NCBI RefSeq assembly: GCF_009498215.1
Contig: NZ_CP043498.1
Coordinates: 1,426,001-1,490,000 of the forward strand
Direction: 5' to 3'
DNA length: 64,000 bases
Origin: Rhizobium grahamii
Lineage (GTDB): Bacteria > Pseudomonadota > Alphaproteobacteria > Rhizobiales > Rhizobiaceae
Made by a program: the position numbers and the translations under genes. This document shows positions 53,375 to 62,435 of the stretch, in pieces (position 1 is the stretch's first letter; every line of letters starts with the position of its first letter). The notes under the pieces are model-generated. The model searched no databases, had not been told where the DNA came from, and saw nothing but the letters and a program-made list of their open reading frames with translations.

Positions 53375-53695
53375 TCAGGCCTGGCGTTCCGGAACGTGAA
53401 CGGTGAGGCCGTCAAGCGCAGCCTTCATTCTGATCTGACAGGAGAGGCGCGACGTCGGGCGCACGTCGAAGGCGAAATCGAGCATGTCTTCTTCCATCGC
53501 CTCAGGCGGGCCGACGCGTTCGGTCCACTCTTCGTCGACATAGACATGACAGGTTGCGCAGGCACAGGCGCCGCCGCATTCGGCTTCGATGCCCGGCACC
53601 GAGTTTCGCACGGCATTTTCCATAACGGTCGATCCCTGATCGACATCGAGGTCAAAGCGCGTGCCGTCAAAAGCGACAATGGTCAGTTTGGGCAT
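53375..53695 (-). CDS. Adrenodoxin-type 2Fe-2S ferredoxin
   Basis: A 106-residue plant/vertebrate-type ferredoxin. Cysteine ligands are C40, C46 and C49 (C-x5-C-x2-C) and C86 ('RLSCQI'), as in ISC-type adrenodoxin-like ferredoxins. It starts [23 protein letters not shown]. It could serve iron-sulfur assembly or a P450. It is transcribed opposite the candidate small RNA, and the divergent Hpt gene lies 200 bases away on the same strand. Confidence 0.93.
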   Translation of the reverse strand: MPKLTIVAFDGTRFDLDVDQGSTVMENAVRNSVPGIEAECGGACACATCHVYVDEEWTERVGPPEAMEEDMLDFAFDVRPTSRLSCQIRMKAALDGLTVHVPERQA

Positions 53696-53837
53696 GGTGG
53701 TTTCCGGTATTTGTCAATGAGAGGGTATGAATTTACTTCCAACAATTCAGCGAGGCAGTCAACATCGACAGGCCCACCGCTGTCATCCCAGATTTGGAAG
53801 CGACACGCTTGTCAGAATGCGCCACCGCGCTGACCAT

Positions 53838-53871
53838 AAAAAGACCCGCTGTCCTGGAATGGAACAGCGGG
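53838..53871 (-). terminator. Terminator of the Hpt gene
   Basis: An 8-bp stem (CCCGCTGT / ACAGCGGG, 53845-53852 with 53864-53871) gives CTTTTTAT on the minus strand, 24 bases beyond the Hpt stop. Confidence 0.75.
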
Positions 53872-53894
53872 CCATGTCGTTTGCCTCCCAGCAC

Positions 53895-54263
53895 TCAGCG
53901 GCTGAGTTTCAAAATGAAATTTTCTGCCTCGATCACGGCCACCCCAACGGCTGCCATGCTTGCCGCGTCGCCGCAATTGCCCTCGAGCAACTCGGCGGCC
54001 TGCTGGACGCGAAACGCGCCGACGGCACCGGCAGCACCCTTCAACCGATGCGCCGCGCTGACGACCGCATTGGCGTCGCCGCTCGACATCTCATGCAGGC
54101 AGGCGCGCGCCTGTCGCGCGAACATCTGCAGCACTTCCAATTCAAGCGACTTGTCGCCCATCGTCTGGTTGGCCAGATGAACGAGATCCACCGGCCGCTG
54201 CTGCGAAGGCGCCGGTCCCTTGCAATTGTCGGGCGCCGCGAATGCAATTCCAACTGCTGCCAT
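53895..54263 (-). CDS. Orphan histidine phosphotransfer (Hpt) protein
   Basis: A 122-residue single-domain Hpt. A helical bundle holds the phospho-accepting H72 in the classic H-R-L-K-G-A-A-G-A-V-G motif. It has no kinase or receiver attached. Its partner is unknown; CckA and the SixA-like phosphatase are also in this window. It lies divergent from the giant GPR-like gene, with TTAA motifs in the shared 463-base upstream region. GGAG lies 10 bases before the start. Confidence 0.87.
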   Translation of the reverse strand: MAAVGIAFAAPDNCKGPAPSQQRPVDLVHLANQTMGDKSLELEVLQMFARQARACLHEMSSGDANAVVSAAHRLKGAAGAVGAFRVQQAAELLEGNCGDAASMAAVGVAVIEAENFILKLSR

Positions 54264-54331
54264 GTGCCGATATCTCCGTGGTCGTCCCGGGTTCTGACAT
54301 GGATTATTGTCGGTGGAGGCTGGCGATCACG

Positions 54332-54477
54332 TTAAAAGCGGCGGCTTCGGGCGCCGATTTCTCTTGTTATGGTTAACGCACGTTAAACATTCCCAAAGCC
54401 TTGGTTTTTGGCGCTTGGATGGCCGAGTTCATCCTTAATGAACACTTAATATCGAGGGATTCAACCGGATGCGTTAA
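54332..54477. promoter_or_regulatory. TTAA cluster with CtrA-type site between hpt and the GPR-like gene
   Basis: The 463-base gap has six TTAA tetrads, at 54332, 54373, 54383, 54435, 54446 and 54474. The 54435 and 54446 pair forms TTAA-TGAACAC-TTAA, the exact CtrA spacing, and a GANTC (GATTC) lies at 54458-54462. The 54373/54383 pair has N6, one short. I see no ORF or hairpin-terminated RNA in the rest of the gap. Confidence 0.55.
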
Positions 54478-54726
54478 TTGTCTACGGGCGGCGGATGTGT
54501 CACTACGGTACGGCTGGGCGAGCTCTGTGGTGCATACCTTTGCTCGCCAAGTGGATAATGGTAATGTTTTGATACCGTCTGTTTGGAAAAGCAGCTATCC
54601 ACTCTGAAATGATATGCTTATCCGCCCTTTCCGAGGGCGGCCAAGCTCAGAGGCGAAGGTTTGGCTCGGGGTGGCGGAAACCCGGGTGAGTTATAAACCG
54701 GCTGAGATGTAACGAGGCGTAACGGA

Positions 54727-57700
54727 ATGGCGAATAACAAGTACAACGAATCGATCGAGGACAAGGCGTTCAAGGCTTTGGACGAAGCCCTCCAGATCGA
54801 CTTCGAAGAAGACAATGCGCCGTCTCTTAGAAACAAAAAGCCCGACGCCCCGGAGGCAAACGTGTCTGAGAAGTCCAGCCCTCGTAGTTCGCAGAGCAAG
54901 GAAGAGCCGAAACGCCAGCGCAACGGCGCGGCTGCCGCCCGTCCCGCCGAACAGGGATCACGCGCGCCGTCCTTCGCGGCCAATGACGGCAATCGCATCA
55001 GCCCCGCCTCGCTGCTGAAGTCTCTCGACAACGGTTCCACGCGCCCTGCCCTTCGCAACGCCACGATCGTCTCGCTTCTGTGGGTGGTTGCCGGCCTCGG
55101 GCTGATGGCGCTGCTCTACTCGCCGCACATCTGGCAGATTCGCTCGCTCGCCGATCTCCTCGCCCTTCCGGGCGTCATTGCCGGCATGATCGGCATCATC
55201 GTTCCGGTCCTGCTGTTCTACGCCTTCGCGATCATGATGTCCCGTGCGCAGGACATGCGCAACGCGGCGCGGTCCATGGCGGAAGTCGCCCTGCGCCTCT
55301 CCGAACCGGAAACGATCGCGTCCGAGCGCATCATGACCGTCGGCCAGGCCGTCCGCCGAGAAGTTTCGGCGATGAACGAAGGCATCGAGCGCACCATCGC
55401 GCGCGCTTCCGAGCTGGAAACCCTGGTCCACTCCGAAGTCAACGCGCTGGAGCGCAGCTACGCCGACAACGAACTGCGTGTGCGCGGCCTGGTTCATGAG
55501 CTCGGCTCCGAGCGCGAGGCGATCGTCAACCACGCCGAGCGCATCCGCACCTCAATCGTCGGCGTCCACGACCAGCTGCGCGAAGACCTCTCGCTTGCCA
55601 CGGAAGAAATTGCCGTCCGCCTTTCGACCTCCGGTGAAGCCTTCGCGTCGATGATCGACACGCGCGCTGCCGCGATTACCGAGAAGTCGGAGGCTGCGAT
55701 CCAGTCGCTCGGCACGCTGCTTGCCGCCAAGACCGACTCGCTGCTTCAGACACTGACATCCTCGGGCTTTGCGCTCGCCAACGAATTCGACACACGCCTG
55801 GAATCGCTGACATCAAGCCTCAGCGACCGCGGCGACCAGATCCTCAGCCAGTTCGAAACGCGTGCGTCCACCATGGACAACAACGCCGAGAAGCTCAACG
55901 CGGCCCTCAACGACCGTGCGCGCCAGCTGAACGAGATCCTGATTGCCCGGACCCGCGAAATCAACGACAGCCTGACTGGCGGCGAACGGACGATCACCAG
56001 CTCGCTCGACGACGTTCTCGCCAAGCTGAACAACGCACTCGACGAACGCGGCACGACCTTCCGCCAGAGCCTTCAGTCCAGCGTTGATGACACGATCATG
56101 GACCTCGACCTGCGCTCGGGATTCTTCGACGAGCGCCTGCAGGCGACCGTGGCGCAGCTGTCGACATCGTTCGACGATCGCGTCGCCGAGTTCGCGAACG
56201 CCTTCGACAAGCGCGCCGGAACGCTCGACACCAAGCTCATGGAAAGCCTGAACCGTATCAACGATACGTTGAGCGGCAATTCGGACTCGCTGAACGACAT
56301 CCTGAGCTCCAGCATCGAGAAAATCAGCGCCTCGCTGACCGATCAGTCCTTCGCCCTGACGACGGCGCTGGCGACCGGCCAGGAAGTTCTCGAAAGCTCG
56401 CTCTCCGGCAAGGTCGACGAAGTCGCGACCGCGATCGGCACGCGCACGGCGGAGATGACCTCGGCCCTCTCCCACGCCTCGTCCGAAATCTCGCTGGCGC
56501 TGGCATCCGGCACCTCAGAGCTGCACAACAACCTTGCGGCCCGCGCCTCCGAATTCCGCGATACTCTGCTGTCGACGACGTCGGATCTGAGTTCGGCTGT
56601 TTCCGCCGGCACCGAGCAGATCACCTCTGCCTTCGGTCGCGCCGACGAACTGAATACCATGATTTCGAAGCGTGCCGGCGACATCACCCATGCGCTGGAC
56701 TCCGCGCATGAGCGCATCGATGGCGTGATGTCCACGCGCGGTGACGCCCTCGTCGGCGCACTCGCGGACAACCATGAGCGCTTCGAAAGCACATTGGCGC
56801 AGCGCTCGGAAGCCCTCATCAACGCGGTCACTGGCACGCATGATCGTCTTGCGGATACGCTTGATGACAAGGCAATGGCGCTTGCCATCTCCCTGAACGA
56901 GACCCAGAGCCGCCTCGAGGAAACCCTCGGCTCGCGCGCCGACGCGATCGCGAACTCGATCTCTGCCGGCCACGACCGCCTCGCCGAAACCCTGGATGAC
57001 AGGGCCATGGCATTCGCCATCTCGCTCGACGAAAGCCAGAACCGCTTCGAGGAAACGCTTGGTTCGCGCGCCGACGCGATCGCCAACTCGATTGCGACCG
57101 GTCACGACCGCCTCGCCGAGACCCTGGACGACAAGGCAATGGCCTTTGCCGTCTCTCTCAACGAGAGCCAGAACCGCTTTGAAGCCACCTTCGGATCGCG
57201 CGCCGACGCGATCACCAATGCGATCGCTGGCAGCCACGAACGCCTGGCCGAGGCGATGGACGACAAGGCGATGGCGCTTGCCATCTCGCTCAATGAAAGC
57301 CAGAGCCGCTTCGAGCAGACCATCGGCTCGCGCGCCGATGCGATCGCCAACAGCATCGACAAGAGCCACGCCCGCCTCACGGAAAATCTGGACGAGAAGA
57401 CAGCGGCCTTCGCGAGCTCGCTTCGCGACAGCCGGGGCCAGATCGACGAAACGCTTTCCACGCATGCGCAGGCTATCGCTCAGTCGCTCGCTGCCGGCCA
57501 GGAGAAGCTGAACGACGCGCTCGACGAGAAGACGATGGCGCTCGCGATCTCTCTCAACGAGAGCCACAGCCGTCTCGAAGAAACCTTGGCGCATCAGGCC
57601 GACAGCATCTCCGGATCGCTGGCTGCCGGCCAAAGCAAGCTCGCCGACGTGCTCGACGAGCGGGCGATGGGCCTCGCCATTTCTCTCAACGAGAGCCACA

Positions 57701-60700
57701 CGCGTATAGAAGACACGCTCGGCCATCATGCCGACAGCATCGCAAGCTCGCTCTCCAGCGGCCACGACCGCATCGAGCGGACGCTTGGCGACCGCGCTGC
57801 GGCACTTGCTGCGTCGCTGGACGAGAGCCACGGCCGGATCGAGGAAACGCTTACGCATCGCGGCAGCTCGATCACCAACGCGATCGCCGATGTGCACGAC
57901 AAGCTGGCGGATACGCTCGCTGAAAAGGCAATGTCTCTCGCGATCTCCTTCGAGGACAGCCAGAGCCGCTTCGACGACGCGCTGGAGACCCGCACCAATG
58001 CACTGCTCGGCTCCGTCGCCGGTGCCGAAGCGCGCGTTGCGGGCGCCTTTGCCGACAAGGTCGACGAAATCCGCAGCGCCTACGTCGAAAACCAGGAGCG
58101 TCTCGAGCGTTCGCTGGTAGATCACGCGTCGCACCTCACCGGCACGCTGTCGAGCAGCACCAACCGGCTGGAAGGCGGCCTCGCCTCGGCAGTCGATCGC
58201 TTCGAGGCATTGACCGGCAACGCGACGACACGCATCGAAGAGGGGCTGCATTCCGCTCACGACCGCATCCGCGCGACGCTCGACGACCGCACCCAGGCGA
58301 TCAACGTCACGCTGAACGAGGCACAGGCACAGCTCAACGACACGCTGAGCGACCAGGCCACGACGATCGGCGCATCCATCGCCACCAGCGTCAGCATGCT
58401 CGAAATGTCGCTCGAAGATCGCGAGGCATCGCTTCGCCAGACGATCGACACAAGCGCCCAGGCGCTCGAAAACCGCCTGCGGGATAGCAGCGGCGAACTC
58501 GCCGGACGCTTTCAGGATGCAGCCGGTGCGATCTCGCGCTCGACACAGGATTTCGCTGCCGATCTCGACCGCTCGATCGGCGGAATGACCGACCGCTTTG
58601 CGGAAACCGGCTCCCGCGTCGAAACAAGCCTCAACTCGCTCGAAAACCGCATTCGCGACGGCGTCGGCGGTATCACACAGCAGGTCGATGCAGCCGGAGA
58701 GAAGCTCTCCGAGACGCTGTCCGACGGCATTTCGCGCCTCGGCACGCTCGGCGATGACGCCAACCACCGCATCGCCGCGACCTTGGACAACAGCGTTTCC
58801 AGGCTCACCAGCGCCGTCGACGAACGCACTGCCAATCTGGCGGCCGAAATCGACAACCGCGCTGCAAATCTGGTCGCCGGTATCGACACCCGCGCAACGA
58901 CCATCGGCGACGCCATGGAACGTGGCGGCGCGCACATCGAAGAACGCCTGTCCACCATGGACCGGGCGCTCACCATTGGCCTCGATGCCGTCAACAAGAC
59001 GATCGAAGGCAAGGCCGCCGGGCTTGCATCGTCGCTGCGCAGCGCCGTTGCCGACGCAACGCTCGGCATGAACGAGGAAGCCTCGCGCTCGGCCTCGGCT
59101 CTCAGCCAGACCGGCCAGGAGTTTGCCGAGGGCCTCGCCGCGAAGAGCAACGAATTCGCCCACGCAATGGACGCCCGCTCCGAGCAGATCGTCCATCGTG
59201 TATCCGAGGCGCAGAACCGCCTTGCGAGCCAAGCCGCGGCAGTCGCACAGACCTTCTCCGAAGCCGGCAACGCGATCATCAACAAGGTGGCCGAAGCAGA
59301 AACGCTGGTCAGCGGCCAGGTCGGCGCCATCTCGCGGGCGCTTAGCGACGCCCAGTCGACCTTCGAAAGCCATGGCAGCGATATCCGCTCGACCATCTCG
59401 ACGGCCAGCAACGAAATCGCCACGACCATGGCGGATGTCGACCGCGCGCTCGAGGCACGCGGCGAGGCAATCCGCAGCGCCATGGAAGAGCGCAGCCGCG
59501 AAATCACGACGACGCTCGCCGATGTCGACAAGGCACTGGAGGCACGCGGCACCTCGATCCGCTCTGCGCTCGACGAACGCACGAGAGAGCTGAACTCGAT
59601 GCTCGCAGGCCGCTCCACCGAGCTTTCCCGCATCATCGAGGAGACGGCACGTCCGCTGATCGACCGCTACGCCGATACCGGCAGGGAAGCCGCCGCTCAG
59701 ATCACATCTGCCGCACAGCAGAGCACGGATCGCCTCCGCGCCGAAAACACGGCATTGATGGATGCCCTGACGGCGCGCACCGAACGCGCGGCATCCGCCG
59801 TGGACGCGGTCGAGAACAGCCTGCTCAGCAACGTCAACCGCCTGATCGAGCGCCTGAGCGACAACAGCGCCGCAATGGGCCAGATGATGAGCCGCGCCGC
59901 CGAGGATCTGACGGCTGTCGATACCCGCCTTGGCGACACGACATCACGCTTCACCGACTCCGCGTCCAGAGCGGCCGAAATGGTCGCGGCCTCCACACGC
60001 CTTCTCGAAGGCAAGGTTGACCGCCTTTCCGACATTTCGGGCCAGACGCTGTCACAGGTCGGAAGCATCATCGGCCGGTTTGACGAACATTCCAAGGTCC
60101 TCACCCAGGCTTCCGGCCTGCTCGCCGCGGCGCAATCGAACCTGGTTTCGACGCTCGAGGATCGCGAGTCCGCGCTGCAGAACCTCTCGGTCGGTCTCGT
60201 CCAGCGGTCGGAAGACATCGAAAAGACGATGCGCGCCCTCGGCAGCATGGTCGAATCGGCATTCGAGCGCGCCGAACAGCGGTCTAGTCAGCTGAGCGGC
60301 AATCTGCGTCAGAGCGTGCAGTCTTCCTTCGCCGATATCGGCACCGTGCTCAGCGATGCCGAAAAGCGCGCCGCAGAAGCCGCCGAAACGATGCGCAGCG
60401 CTGTCACCCAGGCCAGCGAAGACGCCAACAGCACGATCGATAGCGCCTTCGGCAATGCCGAACGTCGCTCCGGCGAACTCGCCAACCGTCTGCGCGGCGG
60501 CCTGACGGCCTCCCTGTCGGACGTCGAGCGCATGTTCGGCGAAGCAGGCCGCACATCCGACAACGCCGCCCAGCATCTCCGCGAATCGCTGCGCGAAGCC
60601 GTCGACGAAGCCGTCTCGCGCTTTGCCGGCGCAACCGAGGAAATTCGCCGCTCGGCCGGCGATATCCGCAAGGAACTCGATATGACGCGCGGCGAGTTGA

Positions 60701-61605
60701 AGCGCGGCGCTTTCGATCTTCCCGAGGAAGCCAAGGAAAGCGCGGCCGCCATGCGCCGCGCCGTTGCCGAGCAGATCAAGGCACTGCAGGACATTTCGCA
60801 GATTGTCGGCCGCTCCACGCAGCAGCTGGAAATCTCGGAACCTGCACCGCGCGTAGCCGCACCGGCCCCTGCTCCGGCACCCCAGGCAGCGGCACCGCGT
60901 CCGACGCAACCGGCCATCAGCCAGCAGGCGCCACTGCAGCAACCACAGCCGCAGCCGCAGCTGCAACAGGCCGCACCGGTTCCTGCGGCTCCTGCTCCCG
61001 TTGCCCCCAGCGCCATCGAGAGCTTCGGCCTTCGCGGCACGCTGACGCCGACCACCTCCGCGCCGGTCCCGGCACAGCAGGCACCTCGCCCGCCGGTCTC
61101 CGCACCACCCGCTTCCGGCGGCTGGATCAGCGATCTGCTGCGCGGCGCCTCGCGTGAAGATGCAGCGGAAGACACTGCAGCGCGTCAGCCGGCAGCGCCG
61201 AAGCCGGAAGCGCCGGCTGTTGCTGCAGCACCGCGCACCGCCGACAGCCGCAATCCGCGCCACGTCGTCGAATCGCTGAACTCGCTTTCGGTGGATATCG
61301 CCCGGGCAATCGACCATGAGGCGTCCGTCGATCTGTGGCGTCGCTACCAGCGCGGCGAGCGCGACGTCTTCACCCGTCGGCTCTATACGCTGAAGGGCCA
61401 GCAGACCTTCGACGAGATCAAGCACAAGTACGACCGCGAGCCCGAATTCCGCACGGCCGTGAACCGCTACATCGCCGATTTCGAAAAGCTGCTCGCCGAC
61501 GTCGCCCGCACCGACCGCGACAAGACCATCACCCAGTCCTACCTGACGTCGGACACCGGCAAGGTCTACACGATGCTCGCCCACGCGGCGGGTCGCCTGA
61601 GCTGA
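54727..61605 (+). CDS. Giant coiled-coil membrane protein, GPR/RgsE polar-growth type
   Basis: A 2292-residue protein. A charged N-terminus is followed by two membrane helices (about residues 112-131 and 150-171) and then about 1850 residues of alpha-helical 22-mer repeats (R-L/F-x-E-T-L-x-x-R-A-x-A-x-A). A Gln/Pro/Ala-rich linker (about 2039-2162) leads to a conserved C-terminal domain ('HVVESLNSLSVDIARAID', 'RGERDVFTRRLYTLKG'). This fits the Growth Pole Ring protein of Agrobacterium and RgsE of Sinorhizobium, which shape polar growth (A. tumefaciens GPR is about 2,100 residues, from memory). Nine exact 132-bp repeats lie in 56842-58029. A CtrA-type site lies upstream. Confidence 0.85.
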   Translation: MANNKYNESIEDKAFKALDEALQIDFEEDNAPSLRNKKPDAPEANVSEKSSPRSSQSKEEPKRQRNGAAAARPAEQGSRAPSFAANDGNRISPASLLKSLDNGSTRPALRNATIVSLLWVVAGLGLMALLYSPHIWQIRSLADLLALPGVIAGMIGIIVPVLLFYAFAIMMSRAQDMRNAARSMAEVALRLSEPETIASERIMTVGQAVRREVSAMNEGIERTIARASELETLVHSEVNALERSYADNELRVRGLVHELGSEREAIVNHAERIRTSIVGVHDQLREDLSLATEEIAVRLSTSGEAFASMIDTRAAAITEKSEAAIQSLGTLLAAKTDSLLQTLTSSGFALANEFDTRLESLTSSLSDRGDQILSQFETRASTMDNNAEKLNAALNDRARQLNEILIARTREINDSLTGGERTITSSLDDVLAKLNNALDERGTTFRQSLQSSVDDTIMDLDLRSGFFDERLQATVAQLSTSFDDRVAEFANAFDKRAGTLDTKLMESLNRINDTLSGNSDSLNDILSSSIEKISASLTDQSFALTTALATGQEVLESSLSGKVDEVATAIGTRTAEMTSALSHASSEISLALASGTSELHNNLAARASEFRDTLLSTTSDLSSAVSAGTEQITSAFGRADELNTMISKRAGDITHALDSAHERIDGVMSTRGDALVGALADNHERFESTLAQRSEALINAVTGTHDRLADTLDDKAMALAISLNETQSRLEETLGSRADAIANSISAGHDRLAETLDDRAMAFAISLDESQNRFEETLGSRADAIANSIATGHDRLAETLDDKAMAFAVSLNESQNRFEATFGSRADAITNAIAGSHERLAEAMDDKAMALAISLNESQSRFEQTIGSRADAIANSIDKSHARLTENLDEKTAAFASSLRDSRGQIDETLSTHAQAIAQSLAAGQEKLNDALDEKTMALAISLNESHSRLEETLAHQADSISGSLAAGQSKLADVLDERAMGLAISLNESHTRIEDTLGHHADSIASSLSSGHDRIERTLGDRAAALAASLDESHGRIEETLTHRGSSITNAIADVHDKLADTLAEKAMSLAISFEDSQSRFDDALETRTNALLGSVAGAEARVAGAFADKVDEIRSAYVENQERLERSLVDHASHLTGTLSSSTNRLEGGLASAVDRFEALTGNATTRIEEGLHSAHDRIRATLDDRTQAINVTLNEAQAQLNDTLSDQATTIGASIATSVSMLEMSLEDREASLRQTIDTSAQALENRLRDSSGELAGRFQDAAGAISRSTQDFAADLDRSIGGMTDRFAETGSRVETSLNSLENRIRDGVGGITQQVDAAGEKLSETLSDGISRLGTLGDDANHRIAATLDNSVSRLTSAVDERTANLAAEIDNRAANLVAGIDTRATTIGDAMERGGAHIEERLSTMDRALTIGLDAVNKTIEGKAAGLASSLRSAVADATLGMNEEASRSASALSQTGQEFAEGLAAKSNEFAHAMDARSEQIVHRVSEAQNRLASQAAAVAQTFSEAGNAIINKVAEAETLVSGQVGAISRALSDAQSTFESHGSDIRSTISTASNEIATTMADVDRALEARGEAIRSAMEERSREITTTLADVDKALEARGTSIRSALDERTRELNSMLAGRSTELSRIIEETARPLIDRYADTGREAAAQITSAAQQSTDRLRAENTALMDALTARTERAASAVDAVENSLLSNVNRLIERLSDNSAAMGQMMSRAAEDLTAVDTRLGDTTSRFTDSASRAAEMVAASTRLLEGKVDRLSDISGQTLSQVGSIIGRFDEHSKVLTQASGLLAAAQSNLVSTLEDRESALQNLSVGLVQRSEDIEKTMRALGSMVESAFERAEQRSSQLSGNLRQSVQSSFADIGTVLSDAEKRAAEAAETMRSAVTQASEDANSTIDSAFGNAERRSGELANRLRGGLTASLSDVERMFGEAGRTSDNAAQHLRESLREAVDEAVSRFAGATEEIRRSAGDIRKELDMTRGELKRGAFDLPEEAKESAAAMRRAVAEQIKALQDISQIVGRSTQQLEISEPAPRVAAPAPAPAPQAAAPRPTQPAISQQAPLQQPQPQPQLQQAAPVPAAPAPVAPSAIESFGLRGTLTPTTSAPVPAQQAPRPPVSAPPASGGWISDLLRGASREDAAEDTAARQPAAPKPEAPAVAAAPRTADSRNPRHVVESLNSLSVDIARAIDHEASVDLWRRYQRGERDVFTRRLYTLKGQQTFDEIKHKYDREPEFRTAVNRYIADFEKLLADVARTDRDKTITQSYLTSDTGKVYTMLAHAAGRLS
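56842..58029 (+). repeat. Nine in-phase 132-bp tandem repeats inside the GPR-like gene
   Basis: Units start at 56842, 56974, 57106, 57238, 57370, 57502, 57634, 57766 and 57898, each exactly 132 bases apart. Each codes for 44 residues, made of two 22-mers ('..RLAETLDDKAMALAISLNESQ' type and 'SRFEETLGSRADAIANSI..GH' type). The first four are the most alike; later ones have diverged. The phase is held without a single indel. Confidence 0.92.
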
Positions 61606-61633
61606 TCAGGACATCGAACGTCCGAACCCTCTT

Positions 61634-61663
61634 GAAGGCCGCATCCCTGATGCGGCCTTCTTG
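61634..61663 (+). terminator. Terminator of the GPR-like gene
   Basis: An 11-bp stem (GAAGGCCGCAT / ATGCGGCCTTC) with a five-base loop lies 29 bases after the stop codon; a short T-containing tail follows. Confidence 0.75.
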
Positions 61664-61780
61664 ATTCCGAATGGTGCCGCCACCAATAGATGGTGCGGCC
61701 CCCGGCATCCCAGGCGCATAACACTTTACAATCGAGCATGACCGCTTGATGTTCGCCAGCATTGGGTTGGAGAACACATC

Positions 61781-62188
61781 ATGGATGAAATACATGCCGG
61801 CAGCTGCCTGTGCGGCACCGTTCGGTTTGAGGTCTCGGGAGAGTTCGCAGCGTTCTTTCTCTGCCACTGTGGACGGTGTCGCAAGGACACCGGCTCTTCG
61901 CATGCGGCCAATCTCTTTTCCCCGAACGGTCGGCTGAATTGGATATCCGGAAGCGACCGCGTCAGGACTTACCGCCTTCCCGAAACCAGACATGAAAGAA
62001 GCTTCTGCACCGAATGTGGTTCAGCTCTGCCGAGCGCACAGGCGGATGGCTTTATCGTCGTACCAGCAGGGAGCCTGGACGGCCCCGTGCCGGTTCGTCC
62101 GACGGCACACATCTGCTTCGCCAGTCGGGCGGATTGGGATCCGTTGCTCGAGGATATCCCGACGCTGGATGGGCTGCCCGGTCAATAG
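61781..62188 (+). CDS. GFA-family (glutathione-dependent formaldehyde-activating) protein
   Basis: A 135-residue zinc-binding protein of the GFA/CENP-V fold. Ligands are C9-x-C11 (SCLCGTVRF), C28-H-C30-x-x-C33 (LCHCGRC) and the later C-x-x-C (FCTECGS). The name comes from Paracoccus Gfa, but most members have unknown functions. GGAGAACACATC precedes the ATG. It is convergent with gyrA, and the 247-base gap holds only the gyrA hairpin. Confidence 0.88.
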   Translation: MDEIHAGSCLCGTVRFEVSGEFAAFFLCHCGRCRKDTGSSHAANLFSPNGRLNWISGSDRVRTYRLPETRHERSFCTECGSALPSAQADGFIVVPAGSLDGPVPVRPTAHICFASRADWDPLLEDIPTLDGLPGQ

Positions 62189-62368
62189 ACGCCAGGAACT
62201 TCTGATCGAGGTCGGAGGAAGGCTGGCACAGTATCGGCCCGAGATCGGAATCGATTTTCCGAAAGCCCTATGTGTAGATTCAATAAGATAGAACGGCCTT
62301 TGTGCCTTCTTGAGCACTCACGACGCTCCAATTCGCTTAACGTAAGATCATCCCAAACCGCCAACGAA

Positions 62369-62401
62369 AGAGGCCCGGAACGACGCTCGCTCCGGGCCTC
62401 T
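62369..62401 (-). terminator. Terminator of gyrA
   Basis: An 11-bp stem (AGAGGCCCGGA / TCCGGGCCTCT, 62369-62379 with 62391-62401) with an 11-base loop lies 34 bases beyond the gyrA stop. The T-run on the minus strand is short (CTTTCG). Confidence 0.7.
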
Positions 62402-62435
62402 ATTTAATCGCTGACGGCGTTACCGCCCTGTCAGA

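Noticed and set aside
54373..54386. TTAACGCACGTTAA as a full CtrA site
   Set aside because: The tetrads are six bases apart instead of seven, so I count it only as part of a TTAA cluster.
56842..58029. Regular repeats considered as a CRISPR array
   Set aside because: The repeat period of 132 bases has no spacers, and the reading frame and helical repeat pattern run through it.
56515..59373. A 952-residue antisense ORF opposite the GPR-like gene
   Set aside because: It is a shadow of the strongly repeated, G+C-rich coding strand (Arg/Val/Ala-rich) with no family motif or ribosome-binding site.
60052..61584. A 510-residue minus-strand ORF at the end of the GPR-like gene
   Set aside because: It is antisense to the conserved C-terminal domain; an artefact of high G+C.
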